From Atopsyche davidsoni (taxonomy: Eukaryota; Arthropoda; Insecta; Trichoptera; Hydrobiosidae): DNA of 64,000 nt. Under the pieces are notes generated by a model, which saw only the letters and a program-made list of their open reading frames with translations, did no database searches and was not told the DNA's origin. The stretch is from positions 1,116,001 to 1,180,000 of the forward strand of contig JAILWY010000001.1 of the NCBI GenBank assembly GCA_022113835.1, given 5' to 3'. Positions within the stretch are counted from its first letter, which is position 1, and each line of letters opens with the position of its first letter. The translations under genes were made by a program, and so were the position numbers. Positions 37,370-50,094 of this stretch are shown piece after piece.

Positions 37370-40300
37370 AAAGGATTTACCTCATTGATATTAACTTTCA
37401 CCTTAAAAGACGGGTCTTGCAATTGATTAGATATAATATTTTCACATCAATAAAATAGATCATTACATTTATTACTAAGTTCAACAATTAACTTCCGAAT
37501 GCCTAAACAATATTTAAATTTTTCGTCAAAAAAATACAAGGTGTAAAAAATACGAGAAGTAAGTATTTTTTAACTGGAAATATCGTTGTGTTACATAAAT
37601 TTATCGAACGTTCAGCATTGAGTTGCGTTGTGTCAAAAGTTATTACGTAGAAGTTTAAAACAACTTATCTAAAGGAAAGTCTATGCTCTTTTTTTTTTTT
37701 TTTAAATATTCTTGAATTTTGATACCGTCTGATACAGAGACAACAAAAAAGAGCATTTAAAAGAAATGAATACTAACTTTGCGATACTCGGAGTCAAAGA
37801 AAAGTTTGTGGCTTGGAGGTTAAAAAAATATTCACAATATAAATAACTTTTCAGAATTGCTCGCACGAATAAAAGTTTACTTGAATTTATTAAAAAAAAG
37901 ACCAAAATGATCACAACCTCATGAAAAAACAAAATGTATAAATTATTGAGTAAATACAAAAATTAAAAAGTTTAGCACAAATATACGTATAAAAATAGTC
38001 CTAGACAAATACACGTTGTCCTTATTGGCAAAAATATTAATTCGAATCAATAGCCACTTTACTGATAATAGATAATATCAGAATAATAGTTCTATTCAAT
38101 ATAGAACAAATATGCACCTCACAGCCGTTCGAACACACAAGAATTTGAGGTTATCTTCGACCTCCATGTATTTTTGGGGATTTAATATGATACAAAAACT
38201 ATTCGTCACAAATTAGACGTACTAGAATGCACCAGGCGTCAGCTCCATATGATATGTCATACAGTATGAGCTTCCATCTATTTTCTCTTTTCAATTCCAG
38301 GCTACGATATTTTTAATCATCCCCCGCCACACACACACACACACACACACTCGGGATGTGATTCAATATCATTCATTTTTACGGTTAAATTTCATTTTTC
38401 CATTTCTAGGGAGGAAATTTGAGTCGCGTGTTCCGAGACTTCGCTCCGGGCGCTTTATTCATGAGCGGAATGTAAATCGAGAAATTTCATACTTTCTTTT
38501 GCCTCTAACTGTCTAAAATCTAAAAAATTACTCAGCATTTTTTCGACACAACAAAAGCCATAATAATATACCATTAATGAAATCACTTAAAATTTGTTTT
38601 GATGTGGAACCTTTGTTTTAAAATGAAAATATAAATAGCGGAGAGAATTTTTCTTGAATATTGATCTTATTAATCTTCGTGAGTAACAAAGACTCTTTGA
38701 AGATTAACATTTCAGAACTGTGTTCCCACTTTTGGGAGGCGATTTTTTATTTGAAACAAGATTATGAGCGTTGCGGTTTGTTCCGAAGTGATTGTTGTTT
38801 TTTCCTTTCTCTTTGAGGGTTTTTACTTTTGATTTGGCATTTAAAAAAAAACAAAGCTTCTCTGTTGAATAAATTTAAAAAATATGAATAAGCAATGAAA
38901 TTAACATAAATAAAAAATGAAGAACAGTCCTTTTGTGAAAAAATCGCAGTCTTTGTTTTACTGTCTATCTCAAAATATATTAAATTTATCAAATAAAATT
39001 AAACGCGCTGTAACTGTACGTAAAAATAAAATATAATTGATGACCTTAATATTGTACACAAACAAAATCTGTATGGGTAAGAAAAATTTATTTTTTTCAT
39101 GAAGATTATGATTTATAAAGAAAAAATATATTTTTGTGTTTGATTTTAATACAATTTCAGTAAAACCATCTGAACATTGCGTGAATAAATTCGTAAGTGA
39201 GTTTTACTGATTACGTGAAAAATGAGATACTCCCTGTCAAACGGGAGGCCTATATCGAGAAAAGGGCCGCCATGTTTTGCTCCAGTGCAGATATCCCTTT
39301 AAAACATCTACGCGATGTAATAAAATTTACGATTTGATGGAGCCTTCCCGGCCCTTCGGGGAGAGCCCCGCAAAATACGTGTTTCTGCATTTCCTTTTTT
39401 TGGAAATAGACGCGCGAAGGACACAACTCATCACACTATTGGGAAATAATAAATACGGGAAACACACAAATCTTAGGAGCATCATTTTAAAATATACTTT
39501 CCTGTAATAATCAATTTTTGTTTTTTTAAATTTTCATTAAGTTTTGGCAAAAAACTCACGTTTGAGCAAAACTGAAAGTTTATGTGGATGTTTTCCTTTT
39601 AGCGCGGCGTAAAATATTTATAATTTTTTTTTTTGTATTTATTTTACCAGTGATGTAATGTTCAACCTTGCGTGAGTTTATTTGAGATAAAATAATTAGT
39701 ACCTAAGTTATAATTTCTTTAAGAAACTTGATAAAAGTTAAACCACGTGAGTTTGTTGATAAAAGCTTCTGAAATAAATTTGACAAAACAGTTTTTGTGA
39801 ATATTTTTTAGAAAAATCTACATTTTTTTTATTTATTGATTACTAAAATCTAGAACATATTTTCTGGCCATAAGTCTACAAAAACTTCACTTTCTTTGTT
39901 GAAAAAGCTCCAAAGTTTGGAATTATTTTGTATTAATATAAATGTCGAACCATCCTCTGTGCCATATTCTTACTCACGAAGTGTGCTGTTCCCAGGCATA
40001 TCGAAACCTTCCTTTTTGTGTGGACTCTTTGTTATTCGGACAGCAAAAACTTTTATTCGAGTATCTCATAAAGGCTGTATCGTTCAAGCCCCCCGCTGAT
40101 GAAAAAAAATATTCTGGCTTTCGGACTTGACCCAGAAACTATCTGCGACCTGCGACTGCCGCCCCCGGGGCGTTTCCTGAATTTAAAATAAGTTTTTTGA
40201 TCCAACTGAAAATCTAAGGGTGTAGCATATTGCCTTGGCGAAACAATTCGTAGGCAGAGAGAAGCTTGAAAATTTATAAATTGGAAAATTACACTTCAAT

Positions 40301-40443
40301 TTTATCAACAAAAAAAAACCTCACTTTTAATAAGAATCTACTGTGTTTATCTATCATAAATTCAGTTCATATTTTCAATCGCATTACCACTTGCAGTTAT
40401 TTTGAAAGTATTAATATGATCAAATAAAGATATAGGTTTTAGT
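37370..40443. other. AT-rich noncoding DNA
   Basis: No gene was recognised. There is a poly(T) run at about 37690 and GC-richer islands at about 38400-38470, 39240-39380 and 40120-40180. Confidence 0.45.
38328..38350. repeat. (CA)n microsatellite
   Basis: Eleven or so uninterrupted CA units next to a CCCCCGC block. Confidence 0.95.
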
Positions 40444-40444
40444 T

Positions 40445-40550
40445 ATGCATCTGTTGATGACCTAGTCTATTTGGTCGAAACTAGTATGCAAAAAATTTAA
40501 TAAACTCAAAGTGAAGACAAAATACAAAGGTACTTTTATCATTATGAAGA
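40445..40550 (+). mobile_element. Second hammerhead-bearing Penelope-like family, fragment
   Basis: A hammerhead-like unit at 40446-40490 is followed by an A-rich stretch and then AAAGTGAAGACAAAATAC and AAGGTACTTTTATC. This downstream sequence is unrelated to the other family in the window. Boundaries are uncertain and no target duplication was identified. Confidence 0.4.
40446..40490 (+). ncRNA. Hammerhead ribozyme-like unit, second family
   Basis: The core is CTGTTGA (40451-40457), differing from CTGATGA only at A6. One T follows, then stem II GACC (40459-40462) with GGTC (40473-40476), GAAA (40477-40480) and the palindromic stem III ACTAGT (40480-40485). Cleavage is predicted after A40486. 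TGCA at 40446-40449 can pair with TGCA at 40487-40490 as stem I, with one unpaired T before the core. The layout (extra T before stem II, 3-bp palindromic stem III) is the same as in the first family. Confidence 0.5.
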
Positions 40551-41779
40551 TATTAATGCAATGATTAGGTAAAATATAATTTATAAAACCTAAATTTCTA
40601 TAATGTTTTCTTTTCTACAAAAATTATCTTGAAAAGGTATGCTTATTTATAATATGAATGAATACTTTTGCCGTATATGTTTTTAATTTCTATAACAAAA
40701 TCATCAAAATATCCATGTAATTCAACATAATCAATTAAAACACAATAATTTTTCTATGACTTCTAAGGGCCCCGGTTTTTATAATATTATTATAATAATT
40801 GAATTTCTAGCGCCGATCGTCTTATCGTTACTATTTTTGCTGCATAAATATTAATACGTGCCAACCACAGCTAAATAAATCATAAAAAAGCTTCATTATC
40901 ACTGCTTTGTCACTGATGATAAATTTACATTAATTTCGCATACTTTTCCCAGTTATAAAATGAAGAAAAAATATTTTTTCATGAAACAAAGTGATTTTAA
41001 AATATAATTGGGACTCGGACAAACTTACATCAGTAAGATAAAGCTACTGTCGTCAAAAAGATTAACGAAATCTTCGTATTCCAGAGGTGTTGAATCTCAC
41101 TTGTACCTCAAAAAGGAAATTTGAGGACTTTTATTCGCTTTTAATTGAGTGCAAAATGATACTGCGTTTATTTATTTAAATTATTCATTAGATTTTTGAA
41201 TGAAGACGACATAACGTTATTACATAGTTGAATTCTTTAAATAACAGCATTTGCTCGTTATAATTGTTTATGAAATCCCATTCTGCCTGAAGATACAAAC
41301 CAAGTGTGTTGACGAAGCAAGTAGCTTCGAATTTAAACAAATTGAAAAAACTTTTTATTTTAAAGGAATTCCCACCAAGTCTTTTCTTGAAAAAATATTA
41401 AATTGATTTTTTATGCTGGTGTCTTTTACTCATTTGAATAAGGTTCATAAGAAGCAAACACCATTGCCGTGAGGCGTGGTTTTTGTTTTGGATGGAACCA
41501 TAGGGATACAACAGATGCAGGGAAGCGAGGCGTGGGGGTGTTTATTGCAGGGGGTGGCGAGCTGCACTGCGGCCGCGCGAGATGACAACTATTGCACTAC
41601 CCGAGTGATGCATCGCCTGAGAATAAAAGCAGTTATCTAGGAAGATTTATTATACTTTACCACCAAAAACTATGCGAAAAATTGCATTGTGAAAGGAATT
41701 ATTACTCGCACACCACAAAGACACCCTCTGCTTAAGTTTTTAGTATTTTAACACAACAACATGTGTTAAAATAAGTAAA
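40551..41779. other. AT-rich noncoding DNA
   Basis: No gene was recognised; a GC-richer island lies at about 41470-41600. Confidence 0.45.
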
Positions 41780-42025
41780 TTTTATATATGTCTATTTAGC
41801 AGATTGAACACATCCACGATCAAGTGCGTTTTAATTACCTTTACAGGCTTATATTACTTACTAATACGATTAGGCAGATTTTTTCACACATGATTTCAAA
41901 GAAACTCTCAGAAAAATATCATCGTGACTTGTGTAGGATTCGAACCTACATCTCCAAGCTAACATGGCCGGTGTACTGACCCTTGTACTAACGAGTCACC
42001 TCTGTTAATCGAGAATTTTAAACAA
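41780..42025 (-). mobile_element. tRNA-derived SINE, most complete copy
   Basis: Read on the minus strand the element has a short leader ending TTCTCG, a 76-nt tRNA-like head (41999-41924), a body (TTTCTTTGA, ATGTGTGAAAAAATC, GCCTAATCG, GCCTGTAAAGGTAA) and a short TA-rich tail after AAATAGACATAT. The head has an intact B box GGTTCGAATCC inside a perfect T arm, GTAGG-TTCGAAT-CCTAC (41949-41933), and its ends GTGACT and AGTCAC can pair as in an acceptor stem. SINEs are transcribed by RNA polymerase III from such heads and mobilised by a LINE partner. Related pieces lie at 5.9, 6.3, 21.2 and 42.3 kb. Confidence 0.75.
41924..41999 (-). promoter_or_regulatory. tRNA-like head with internal Pol III promoter
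   Basis: This 76-nt stretch has the length of a tRNA. An A-box-like TGACTCGTTAGTACAAGG lies near its 5' end and the B box GGTTCGAATCC near its 3' end. The anticodon arm is not convincing, so it should act as a SINE promoter and not as a tRNA gene. Confidence 0.6.
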
Positions 42026-42177
42026 TCATAATCTACACACGAACAATGTGCCCAGGCCAACCAATATTTAGTGATTTGCAAGCACTGGACTTTTTAAACC
42101 AAAGTAACAAGTGAAGCAATTTTAATCCCATCTGGATATTATTTTTAAAGTCTTTTAATTTAGCCGAGACGCGCACC

Positions 42178-42180
<3 letters not shown>

Positions 42181-42242
<62 letters not shown>
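42181..42242. repeat. (TA)n microsatellite at a SINE 3' end
   Basis: About 31 TA units, continuing into GTGTGTGT, directly at the 3' end of the SINE fragment on the minus strand. Confidence 0.95.
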
Positions 42243-42250
<8 letters not shown>

Positions 42251-42372
42251 CTATTTAGTGGATTGGTTTACCTTAACAGGCTTATATTACTTACTAATAT
42301 GATTAGGCAGATTTTTTCACACATTGAAAAAGATTTCAAAGAAAGTCTCAAAAAAATATCATCGTGACTTAA
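42181..42372 (-). mobile_element. Head-less SINE copy with (TA)n tail
   Basis: Minus-strand body matching the SINE at 41780-42025 (CGTGACTT at 42372 end, then ATTTTTTTGAGACTTTC, AAAAAATCTGCCTAATC, GCCTGTTAAGG, AATAGACACAC). It is truncated close to the point where the tRNA-like head ends in the full copy. The 62-bp (TA)n at 42181-42242 is its 3' tail, so the microsatellite arose from the retroposon. Confidence 0.7.
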
Positions 42373-44152
42373 AAAATTTATAAATCATAAACGTCTGACA
42401 TTCGTATAAATTATTTTATTGGTTGATTGCTTTTTATTTTTACAAAATTCACTCTTATTTATATGAAAATGAACTTAAATTAATTTCATCAAACGATCAC
42501 TCGATTTAAACATTTTTTATTAAACAATGATTTTACCATATATTTTAAAAAGTATTTTGCAGGCACATAGACAATGTGATATTAATGTAAAAAAAAATTA
42601 TCTTCAAAATGAAAAGACTTATAATTTACCATTCAAGAAATTTTTATTCCCTAAATAAAAAAGCAGTGCATTCGATAAATAACCAATCAATACGCAGTAA
42701 TAAATTACAATACGAATTTTGTAATAAAAATGAATTTCACACCTTTTTCCCACCTTCGCCGATATTTCACGGCAAAAACTATAATTTATTTAAAAAACAA
42801 AGTAATTTCTACGCCGAAAGAAAACTTCCAAGCGTCGAAGAAAAAAGCTGCCAAACCCGAATCATAATTTTTATCGAATTTACTTTCGGAGCCTCCGCAC
42901 GCACGTCGGTGGACGCGTGGAACGCCGCAAACACAAATCCTGAAAGCAATCGTCTTTATGTTTACAGGTGAGCGGGGCTCACGTGGGAACTCATCGGAAA
43001 ATAATTCGTTTTTTCTGACAGTTCTATTTACATTCAATTATATTTCTCAATACATATGTGAATAATTTTGCGATTGGCGGCGACCTTTTTTCCTCTCCCG
43101 TCCCCTAGTCCGTCGAAGCTTTCCTTTTAAATTGGAACGCTTTATCACAAAAGCGATTTGTCTTGAGGTTTTTTGACGCAAAAATAAATATAAATAATTA
43201 TTACATTCCTAACATGATTCATTTTTTTAAATAATAAATAAATTTTAAGCCAAAATACTGCAATATGTAAGAAGTGTTACATATATTTTAAGAGTAACTG
43301 GATACTAATATCGCTTTGTCACACTCACCTTGTTTTAGTAGTGATGTTTAAACGTTTGACAAAAAGGCTTCGGTTTTGGTTAGGCAGCAAGGAGTCTATA
43401 AGCGCTTGCAATTGTATTTTTGTAGGAATATTAAAATAACAAAGAAAATTCTGAAGGTTTTGAAAGCTTCAGCGTTTTGTATTTACACTTCTAGAAATCT
43501 ACCTCGGTAAATGGTAAAGGGCCATTTAATAGGAATTCGGGAACTCTTTGGTGACATATTTTTAAAATAATAGCCAGATATTTAATAAAATAATATTTAC
43601 ACAAATATTATTGTTCAAATACAAGTAAAACCAACTTATTTTCTATAAAAACACTAAAAAATAATTTGAAAACTTTAGGTGTTTACTCATTCATTCATTC
43701 GGCTATAATATTTTAAAAAAGTCCTTTGTCAGCACGATAGCTATTTATTTGAAAAATCTGATAAAATTTGATTTTTTCGTAGAAAATACACATTATTTGA
43801 GAGCTTTAAGTTCGTTTAAATTATTTATTTGTTTCACAAATAGAAATCGTTTTTTTTTAATTCGATTAAGTTTTTGTAAATATAATTAAAAATTCATAAG
43901 CTAATTAAGTTAAAAATAATTTTTGTTTTAATGGGATGAAGGAAGAAAATCCTGAAAGTTTATTAATTGAGCTCTTGCCGAGTAATTAAACAATTTGTCG
44001 TGTATGACGCACTGAAGTTTTGTCTGTTGCTTGACAACTTGAAAACTACCTCGCGGCACCAGTCGAGTAAATAATATGCTTCACGGAGATGTTCCTTCCA
44101 ACACCGACACCATTAATTGTGTAAGTAACATTTGATGGGACCCCCATGAATA
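42373..44152. other. AT-rich noncoding DNA
   Basis: The 120-codon plus-strand frame at 42609-42971 has skewed Asn, Lys and Phe content and no motif; it overlaps an 83-codon minus frame. I treat both as chance. A GC-richer island lies at about 42890-43000, and one at 43075-43150 with TCTCCCGTCCCCTAGTCCGTC. Confidence 0.4.
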
Positions 44153-44196
44153 ACGCAAGTTTCTGCGTAATTGTATATTTACGCAAGAAACTCCGT
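44153..44196. repeat. Inverted repeat of ~18-bp arms
   Basis: ACGCAAGTTTCTGCGTAA (44153-44170) and TTACGCAAGAAACTCCGT (44179-44196) are near-perfect reverse complements around an 8-base AT spacer. It could fold as a hairpin or be a symmetrical binding site. Confidence 0.6.
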
Positions 44197-45890
44197 GACA
44201 AACGCAACACCCTGCGTCTCAGATTAACTCAAGAAACTTGGATGTTTACACCTTAATCACGACCGCCCTGAGTTACTAACAAAATAATGAAATTCGGGGA
44301 GATATGAACAAAAGCGTTTTCATCGATAAATATATCACACTAATTGAAGATATGATAAACTCCAACAGTTATGCTAAAACTTTGCGATATTCCTTCAAAA
44401 GTATTTGATACAAATTGACTACTTTTATTGGATATTTGAAACTAGTAAAATATATTGTAAATCAGCGCATATAAGATACCCCGAAAACAATTTTTTTGTT
44501 GACATTTTTGTTTCTTGAGCGGTAGGTATCGAAACTTGTGTGGGTGTGAATGGTTAATAGAGTTATATTAAACACTTATTGTTCAAATTTCACAGCTTTT
44601 TCACTCTCGTACAGTTAACATAGATTTGTCATAAATCATTTTTTCTCTATCTAAAAAGTATAGAACGTTTTGCCATGTATACCGTCTGATTCGATTCGAC
44701 TGTTGTGCAAGAACTAAGAAAACGTTAACGAAGAAACCCGAGTGGCTCAGCATAATCACAAACACCTTAAAATGTAAACTAAGCAGTTAGCATACATAAA
44801 CGCCCGGGAAGGGCGGACGTAAGCCTGGTTTATCGTTAGTCCCGCTTATCTGACCGGCTGGGCGGACCCACGCACGCGAGCACACCGCGGCGTGAAGTTA
44901 TTAGGAGAAAAATTGATGTATTTGCAAAACTAAAGAGATACAAATAGGCAAAATCAAAAAAAAAAATGGCAAGAAACTTGCATTAGCAAGAATTACTATA
45001 TGTATATACTTTTTTTCCTTTTGAACCTAAGTAAACTTTATGTTTAAATATGTTCAAACCTTGATCTTATTATTGACTTGCAGGCAAGCTTACTTACTAG
45101 ACCACGAGAAGTTTTATATAATTACAATATCTTTTTGTCACATTTCACAGCTCGAAATCACTATACGTCAAGTCTGTTATTTAGATCATACAGTTCAATT
45201 TTAAACAACAAATATGAATTGCCATATGACTAGAAAATAACAACATATTGAGATACGATCACTTTTACCTTTCAATAGCTTCATCAGCCACTCAGACATC
45301 CTAAAAGTCAGGCGAATTTAATAAAATGTTGCCATATTGTGCTTATTTGGCTATATGTGTTTGTTGCTTGGTAATTACTGTTTAATATATCACTCTTTCA
45401 AAAGTTGGAAATGTCGCCGTACCCTAGACACAAGTGCGAATAAAAAGCCTTGCCGGGCTTGTTAGGGATATTTACGAGGGTGTGACCCGCTTTACGAGTA
45501 TTGTTGTCGTGAATCATTTGAGTAGCGGTAGTTGGCCGTCTTAACGTTTGAATTACATTCGGACTTTAATGGCGACTCTCCGAAGTAAAACTACGGTAAA
45601 TGACTCCGTACGGGTCCGACAGAGTCGGCTTTTACCGATATGAACACCTCTAATGCCAATTGTACAAAACAACACCTTAATGGCATAATAATAACCTTTG
45701 TATTTTAAGTACTTTAAAATTAACACCTATAAAAACGGTTTATTGTTATTTGTCATGTTGAGGTTATCAATTCGTAAATGGAATAAAAAAACACAATTTT
45801 TTTTTTTATATTATATAATAATTAAAAATATGAAATAATTTATCTTATACACAGAATTCCTAAATTTTTTTATCCATGTCTCCTTTAAAA
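44197..45890. other. AT-rich noncoding DNA with GC islands
   Basis: Islands lie at about 44800-44900 and 45470-45660. The latter contains ACTTTAATGGCGACTCTCCG and GTACGGGTCCGACAGAGTCG. No gene was recognised. Confidence 0.4.
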
Positions 45891-46017
45891 ACTCTTGATG
45901 AAAGGTTGGAAAAACCGGTCACCAATGAAAATTAACATGTGGAAAAATCACTCAAGTATTTTATTATACAATATTTAAATGGAATTCCACCATGCTCTCT
46001 CTGTCAAAAATATTGAT
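45891..46017 (+). mobile_element. Penelope-like fragment, copy 3, hammerhead damaged
   Basis: The copy keeps AAAGGTTGG, AAACCGGTCACC, the shared ATGTGGAAAAATCACTCAAG, ATGGAATTCCACCATG and the tail CTGTCAAAAATATTGAT. The 5' strand of stem II (GCCAAC) is missing, so no hammerhead can fold. Confidence 0.6.
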
Positions 46018-49000
46018 TATTTTTTTAAAATAATAATTATAGCATTCAAAGTTAAACGAATTAAGTGTGTTAAATACTTTATAATTTTTAAATCACGACA
46101 ATTTAGCAATTATTTAAATAGACATTTAATTAAATCAAAGTAACAGTGTTTAAAATTTAAGTTTTCTACCCACAATCAATCCAACGAAAGCAAGAATCCT
46201 CCTGAAATTTTATGTCACAATACATAACTGGACGAGCACAGTACAACGTTACACGTGCCTTACTTCCGCCGCCTAATCTGAGTGACTTCCGGGCATCCGA
46301 GGCAGGGCTGCCCTGACATCGTTAAACGGAGAATTAAGTTCTTTGCTATGTGAATTACCTCAACACTAAATTAAAGCCGATGAAACACAAGAGATATTCT
46401 ACAATACTCAAAAATAGCTCCAAACACTTTAGATAATAAAAATTCAAATATTCGTTATAAGACAAACGCATTCAGGTTCCCTCTGAGTCATATTATTGAA
46501 TTAATATACGAACTATCATTATTATAAGGAAAAAATAGTTCTACTGTAAAACCAAGCAACACACTACACATAATCGTTTTTCTCATGTGATATAGTTATA
46601 ATCAACACCCTTGACAACAAATGGGTTTAAAAAAATAAGGGTTAGTTTGAATGAAGTGAGGGTAGTGTAAATAACACTGTGATGATGATTTTGAATAGCT
46701 TGTCTGCGTTGGTGGAAGCAGCGATGACCCTGGGTCCAGGGACGCCCAGATTACGAGCCCCGGGCAGTAATTGTTATCTGCCCCCCGCAGCATGTTTTTA
46801 CTGGCCCCGTCACGAGTCCGCCCCTGATGCTGGCGACGATAAGCCAGGGCGGCACTGGAGCCACGCGTATAAATTTAAATAAGCTAATTGTGAATTAAGT
46901 GTATATTGTTTGTACGGTTGAAAAAAAAATGCTTGTATGCACTGAAGATATTATACGCAGAAAACGTATAATATCGCGCTCGCCAGTCTTTAAATCGTTC
47001 ATTTATGCACTTTTCTGATCTTGAGCATTAACTTCTCGTATCTTTTTGACAGCAGCAAATAAAAATACTAATCTGTATTTCCCTTCGTCACAACTTTGCT
47101 TGCGATAATTTTGTAGAAAAATAACGAGAACTAACAAAAATATATATAATAGAATGGATAGACATGGAAAGGTATTTTTCAAATATAAACCTTGAGCTTT
47201 TTTAACGTATGGTATTTAACATGGTATGCATGATAAGTTTGTTTCCTATGTTTTGTGATTTTTACCTTGGAGCCTTAAAAAATCTAAGCAGAATAAACTC
47301 TTGGTTGTCTGCGAAAAACAATGGTGAAAAAGTTTCTCCAAAAGGTCACATACGATGTCAAAATAGAAATATTATTTTCTGTTTGATTACGTAATCACTA
47401 GGTGTTACGCGGGCCTGCCTTCAGCCCAGTTCACAGCCTATTCTCCTGACTAAACATGCTCATTGAAGCGGGAGACGATAGTCCTCATATAGTTGGCTTC
47501 TCATATCCTGGCACCCTCTCCGTCATGAGCTGATAAACTCTCGGCCAAGAAAATAGCAGTTTCAAGGCTAATTCTATCAAATGACGAGTTTTAAAATTCG
47601 TCTGCATTTACATCAAAATATTTTTTTGAAATTTTTCATCGCAGTGTAAAAGTAATAACTATAAAGAAACTAATAATCAAAAAGAATTGGCATAAACCTC
47701 ATCCATCGCTGTAAGACCGAATACCACTGACCTGCAGACAAGATGGCCACCCGCCGCCATGCTCGGAGGTGCTCAATTTCAATATAAGTTAAGGCCGGCC
47801 GTGCAGAGTGCAGTAAGTGAGTTAAGTCCGACGTTTTTCAAGACGAGGGATTGAAAGCAAATTAAGGCAGCGCGGCGAATGAGTTGATTCAGTAACGGAA
47901 CCGTTTAACGTCGGAAACTCTGGCTTTTCTGTGTTAATTCAAGCTAGCTGATTGACTTGATGTAACGTAGCAAGAGGGAGGAAAATGTCTTTTTTACAGA
48001 ATACAACTCTAAAAGCAATATAAATATAATAATTCGAATAGCTAGTTTTACGTGTATTTAAAAATAAATGTGTTACTAAGTTTTGGCGGTTATTTTCATT
48101 AAAAATTCCGTGATGACTTCAGTACTGAAACTAAAAAAATATTTAATATGTCATGTATCCAGCATTACATTTCTTTTAAATACAAAAAAAATATATTTTT
48201 GAAACACACCATGCTTGATCATAGCTGATATACATTAACCATGGTGACCCATAGATATGTGGTGTTCATTAAACGATTAGCTAATTGCTTCCACGCGCAG
48301 GGACAAAATCGCAATCAAGTACTGCCTAATTGTTCAACCACCCCGTGTGTGATGTAACAGGAGTGCCATCACGAATTGAGATAGGACGCACAGTTCCACG
48401 TGTAAGTGATAATTAACAATAATTATTCATAGTTTTGAAATTATAGTATCATACACGACAAAAACAAAAAAAACATATTTTGGTTGGAATTATATATTCG
48501 TATTAAAATTATACAAAGTAAAAAAGATCATCGGTTTCATCTCGGCCGGAAACTTTTCCCGTGATATTTACTAAAAAAATTACCGGATAATGTAATATGA
48601 AAAAAATGAACTGTTTATCAGATTTATGAACATATGACGAATTACCGCAAAAAACAAAAAAAACTTCCATAAACATGAACATCGAGTATCATTATATTTA
48701 TTTTCAGGAAAAATCTGATTATTTTTACGTTGTTAAAAAATGATAGAAGCTTGAAAACCACCTTAATGATGTTGAAAGATACAACCTCAAATAGAATACA
48801 TCAAGCTTTATGTCAAATGTATAGATATACAAAATAGTTTTGTTCGTAAAGGTTACGAGAGTGCTCTCTATCTCTCTCTCGCTCTGTAGCATTAACTTTT
48901 AATTCGATAAAAGCTAAAGAAACATCAGGAGTATTTTCAGTTTATCGGTTGAAAATGTTTTGTGGCAAAACAAAAGAAAAAAAAACACAATTCAAGGATT

Positions 49001-49992
49001 TTTTTACACGTACCGTGAAAATATGACAAACTTCTTGAAATTTTGAATTGTCGTTTCATTTTCACACTTCTGTTTCATTTTGTACTTAAGATATAAGATC
49101 TTATGTTAATATATAAAGTTCTATACATATAATATACATCCATGTTTTTAAATTTATTATATGTTATTAACATATATCTTTTTATTTCACCCAAATTTGA
49201 ATTCAATAATTACGATCGGTTAACAGGCAAGGCAGTGGCCGCGAAGTGGGTTCTGTTTCTTTTTCGTGCATCCGTATATAGGTCCTGAGATACATTTAGT
49301 AGTGACTATACACATGTACCAGGGGCAGGACCTCCGCTGGTACTCGGGCATACGTTCAGTGGCGTCCTATCTGCTAATTGAAATATATTGCTTCCAGCGC
49401 CACTGGTAGGACACTATTTAACCATTAATGGCGGACCGGAATTTGAACATGAAACACCGGCCACCACCTTGTGGCAACCATAACGACCGCTTCTCAACAA
49501 TGGCTGGGAACTTGATAAGTTTCGGGATATTTTCAAAACAGCCCTTTGTGATGCCAGACAACGAGCTCAAATTTTCATTGTTTTATTGAAATTTATTAAA
49601 ATCTGGTGGTGATTGTCGCTATTATGCTTTTAAGGTGATTACAAATTACTTTACTATAAGAACTTTCTAAATTTGTTTAATTCTTGATTTTGATAAAATC
49701 ATTAAAGAGCTCTTTCGGGCCACCTCGTGGTTCAGTAGCTACTTAAAATAATAATTCTGTAATAAAGTTTTAAAATGAATATTTTATTATAAAAAAATAG
49801 AAAGTATATAAACATTTAAAAATACAGATATAATTCGGTAAACAGAAATACTCAGAAGAGAACGGTTTTCGTCGTCCGGCGGTGGCAATTAAAAATCGGG
49901 CGAAAAATAAATGGACATATCAAAGAGTAATAAAACCGTTGTTTCAGTGCTTCGATCGCCCCAGTTAATGCTGCACGACCCGGAGGCCGCCA
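46018..49992. other. Noncoding DNA with several GC islands
   Basis: Islands lie at about 46250-46320, 46710-46870, 47400-47530, 47720-47900, 48240-48420 and 49210-49500. A short CT/GA-rich run is at about 48859-48895. In the 49.3-kb island AGTGGCG and CGCCACT flank a spacer containing CTAATTG. No protein motif was recognised. Confidence 0.4.
46947..46975. repeat. Perfect 11-bp stem-loop
   Basis: GATATTATACG (46947-46957) and CGTATAATATC (46965-46975) are exact reverse complements around a 7-base loop. Confidence 0.8.
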
Positions 49993-50094
49993 GCGGGGCG
50001 GGGCGGGGGCGGGAGCGGGGGCGGGGGCGGGGGCGGGGGCGGGGGCGGGGGCAGGGGGCAGGGGCGGGGTGGGGGTGAGACAGGGGGCAGAGGC
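49993..50094 (+). repeat. (GGGGGC)n-type G-rich minisatellite
   Basis: About 100 bases consist mainly of GGGGGC hexamers and close variants (GGGGCG, GGGAGC, GGGGCA), with several perfect units in a row around 50015-50055. It has strong G-quadruplex potential on the plus strand. The Pro-Ala repeat on the complementary strand is a compositional by-product. Confidence 0.9.
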
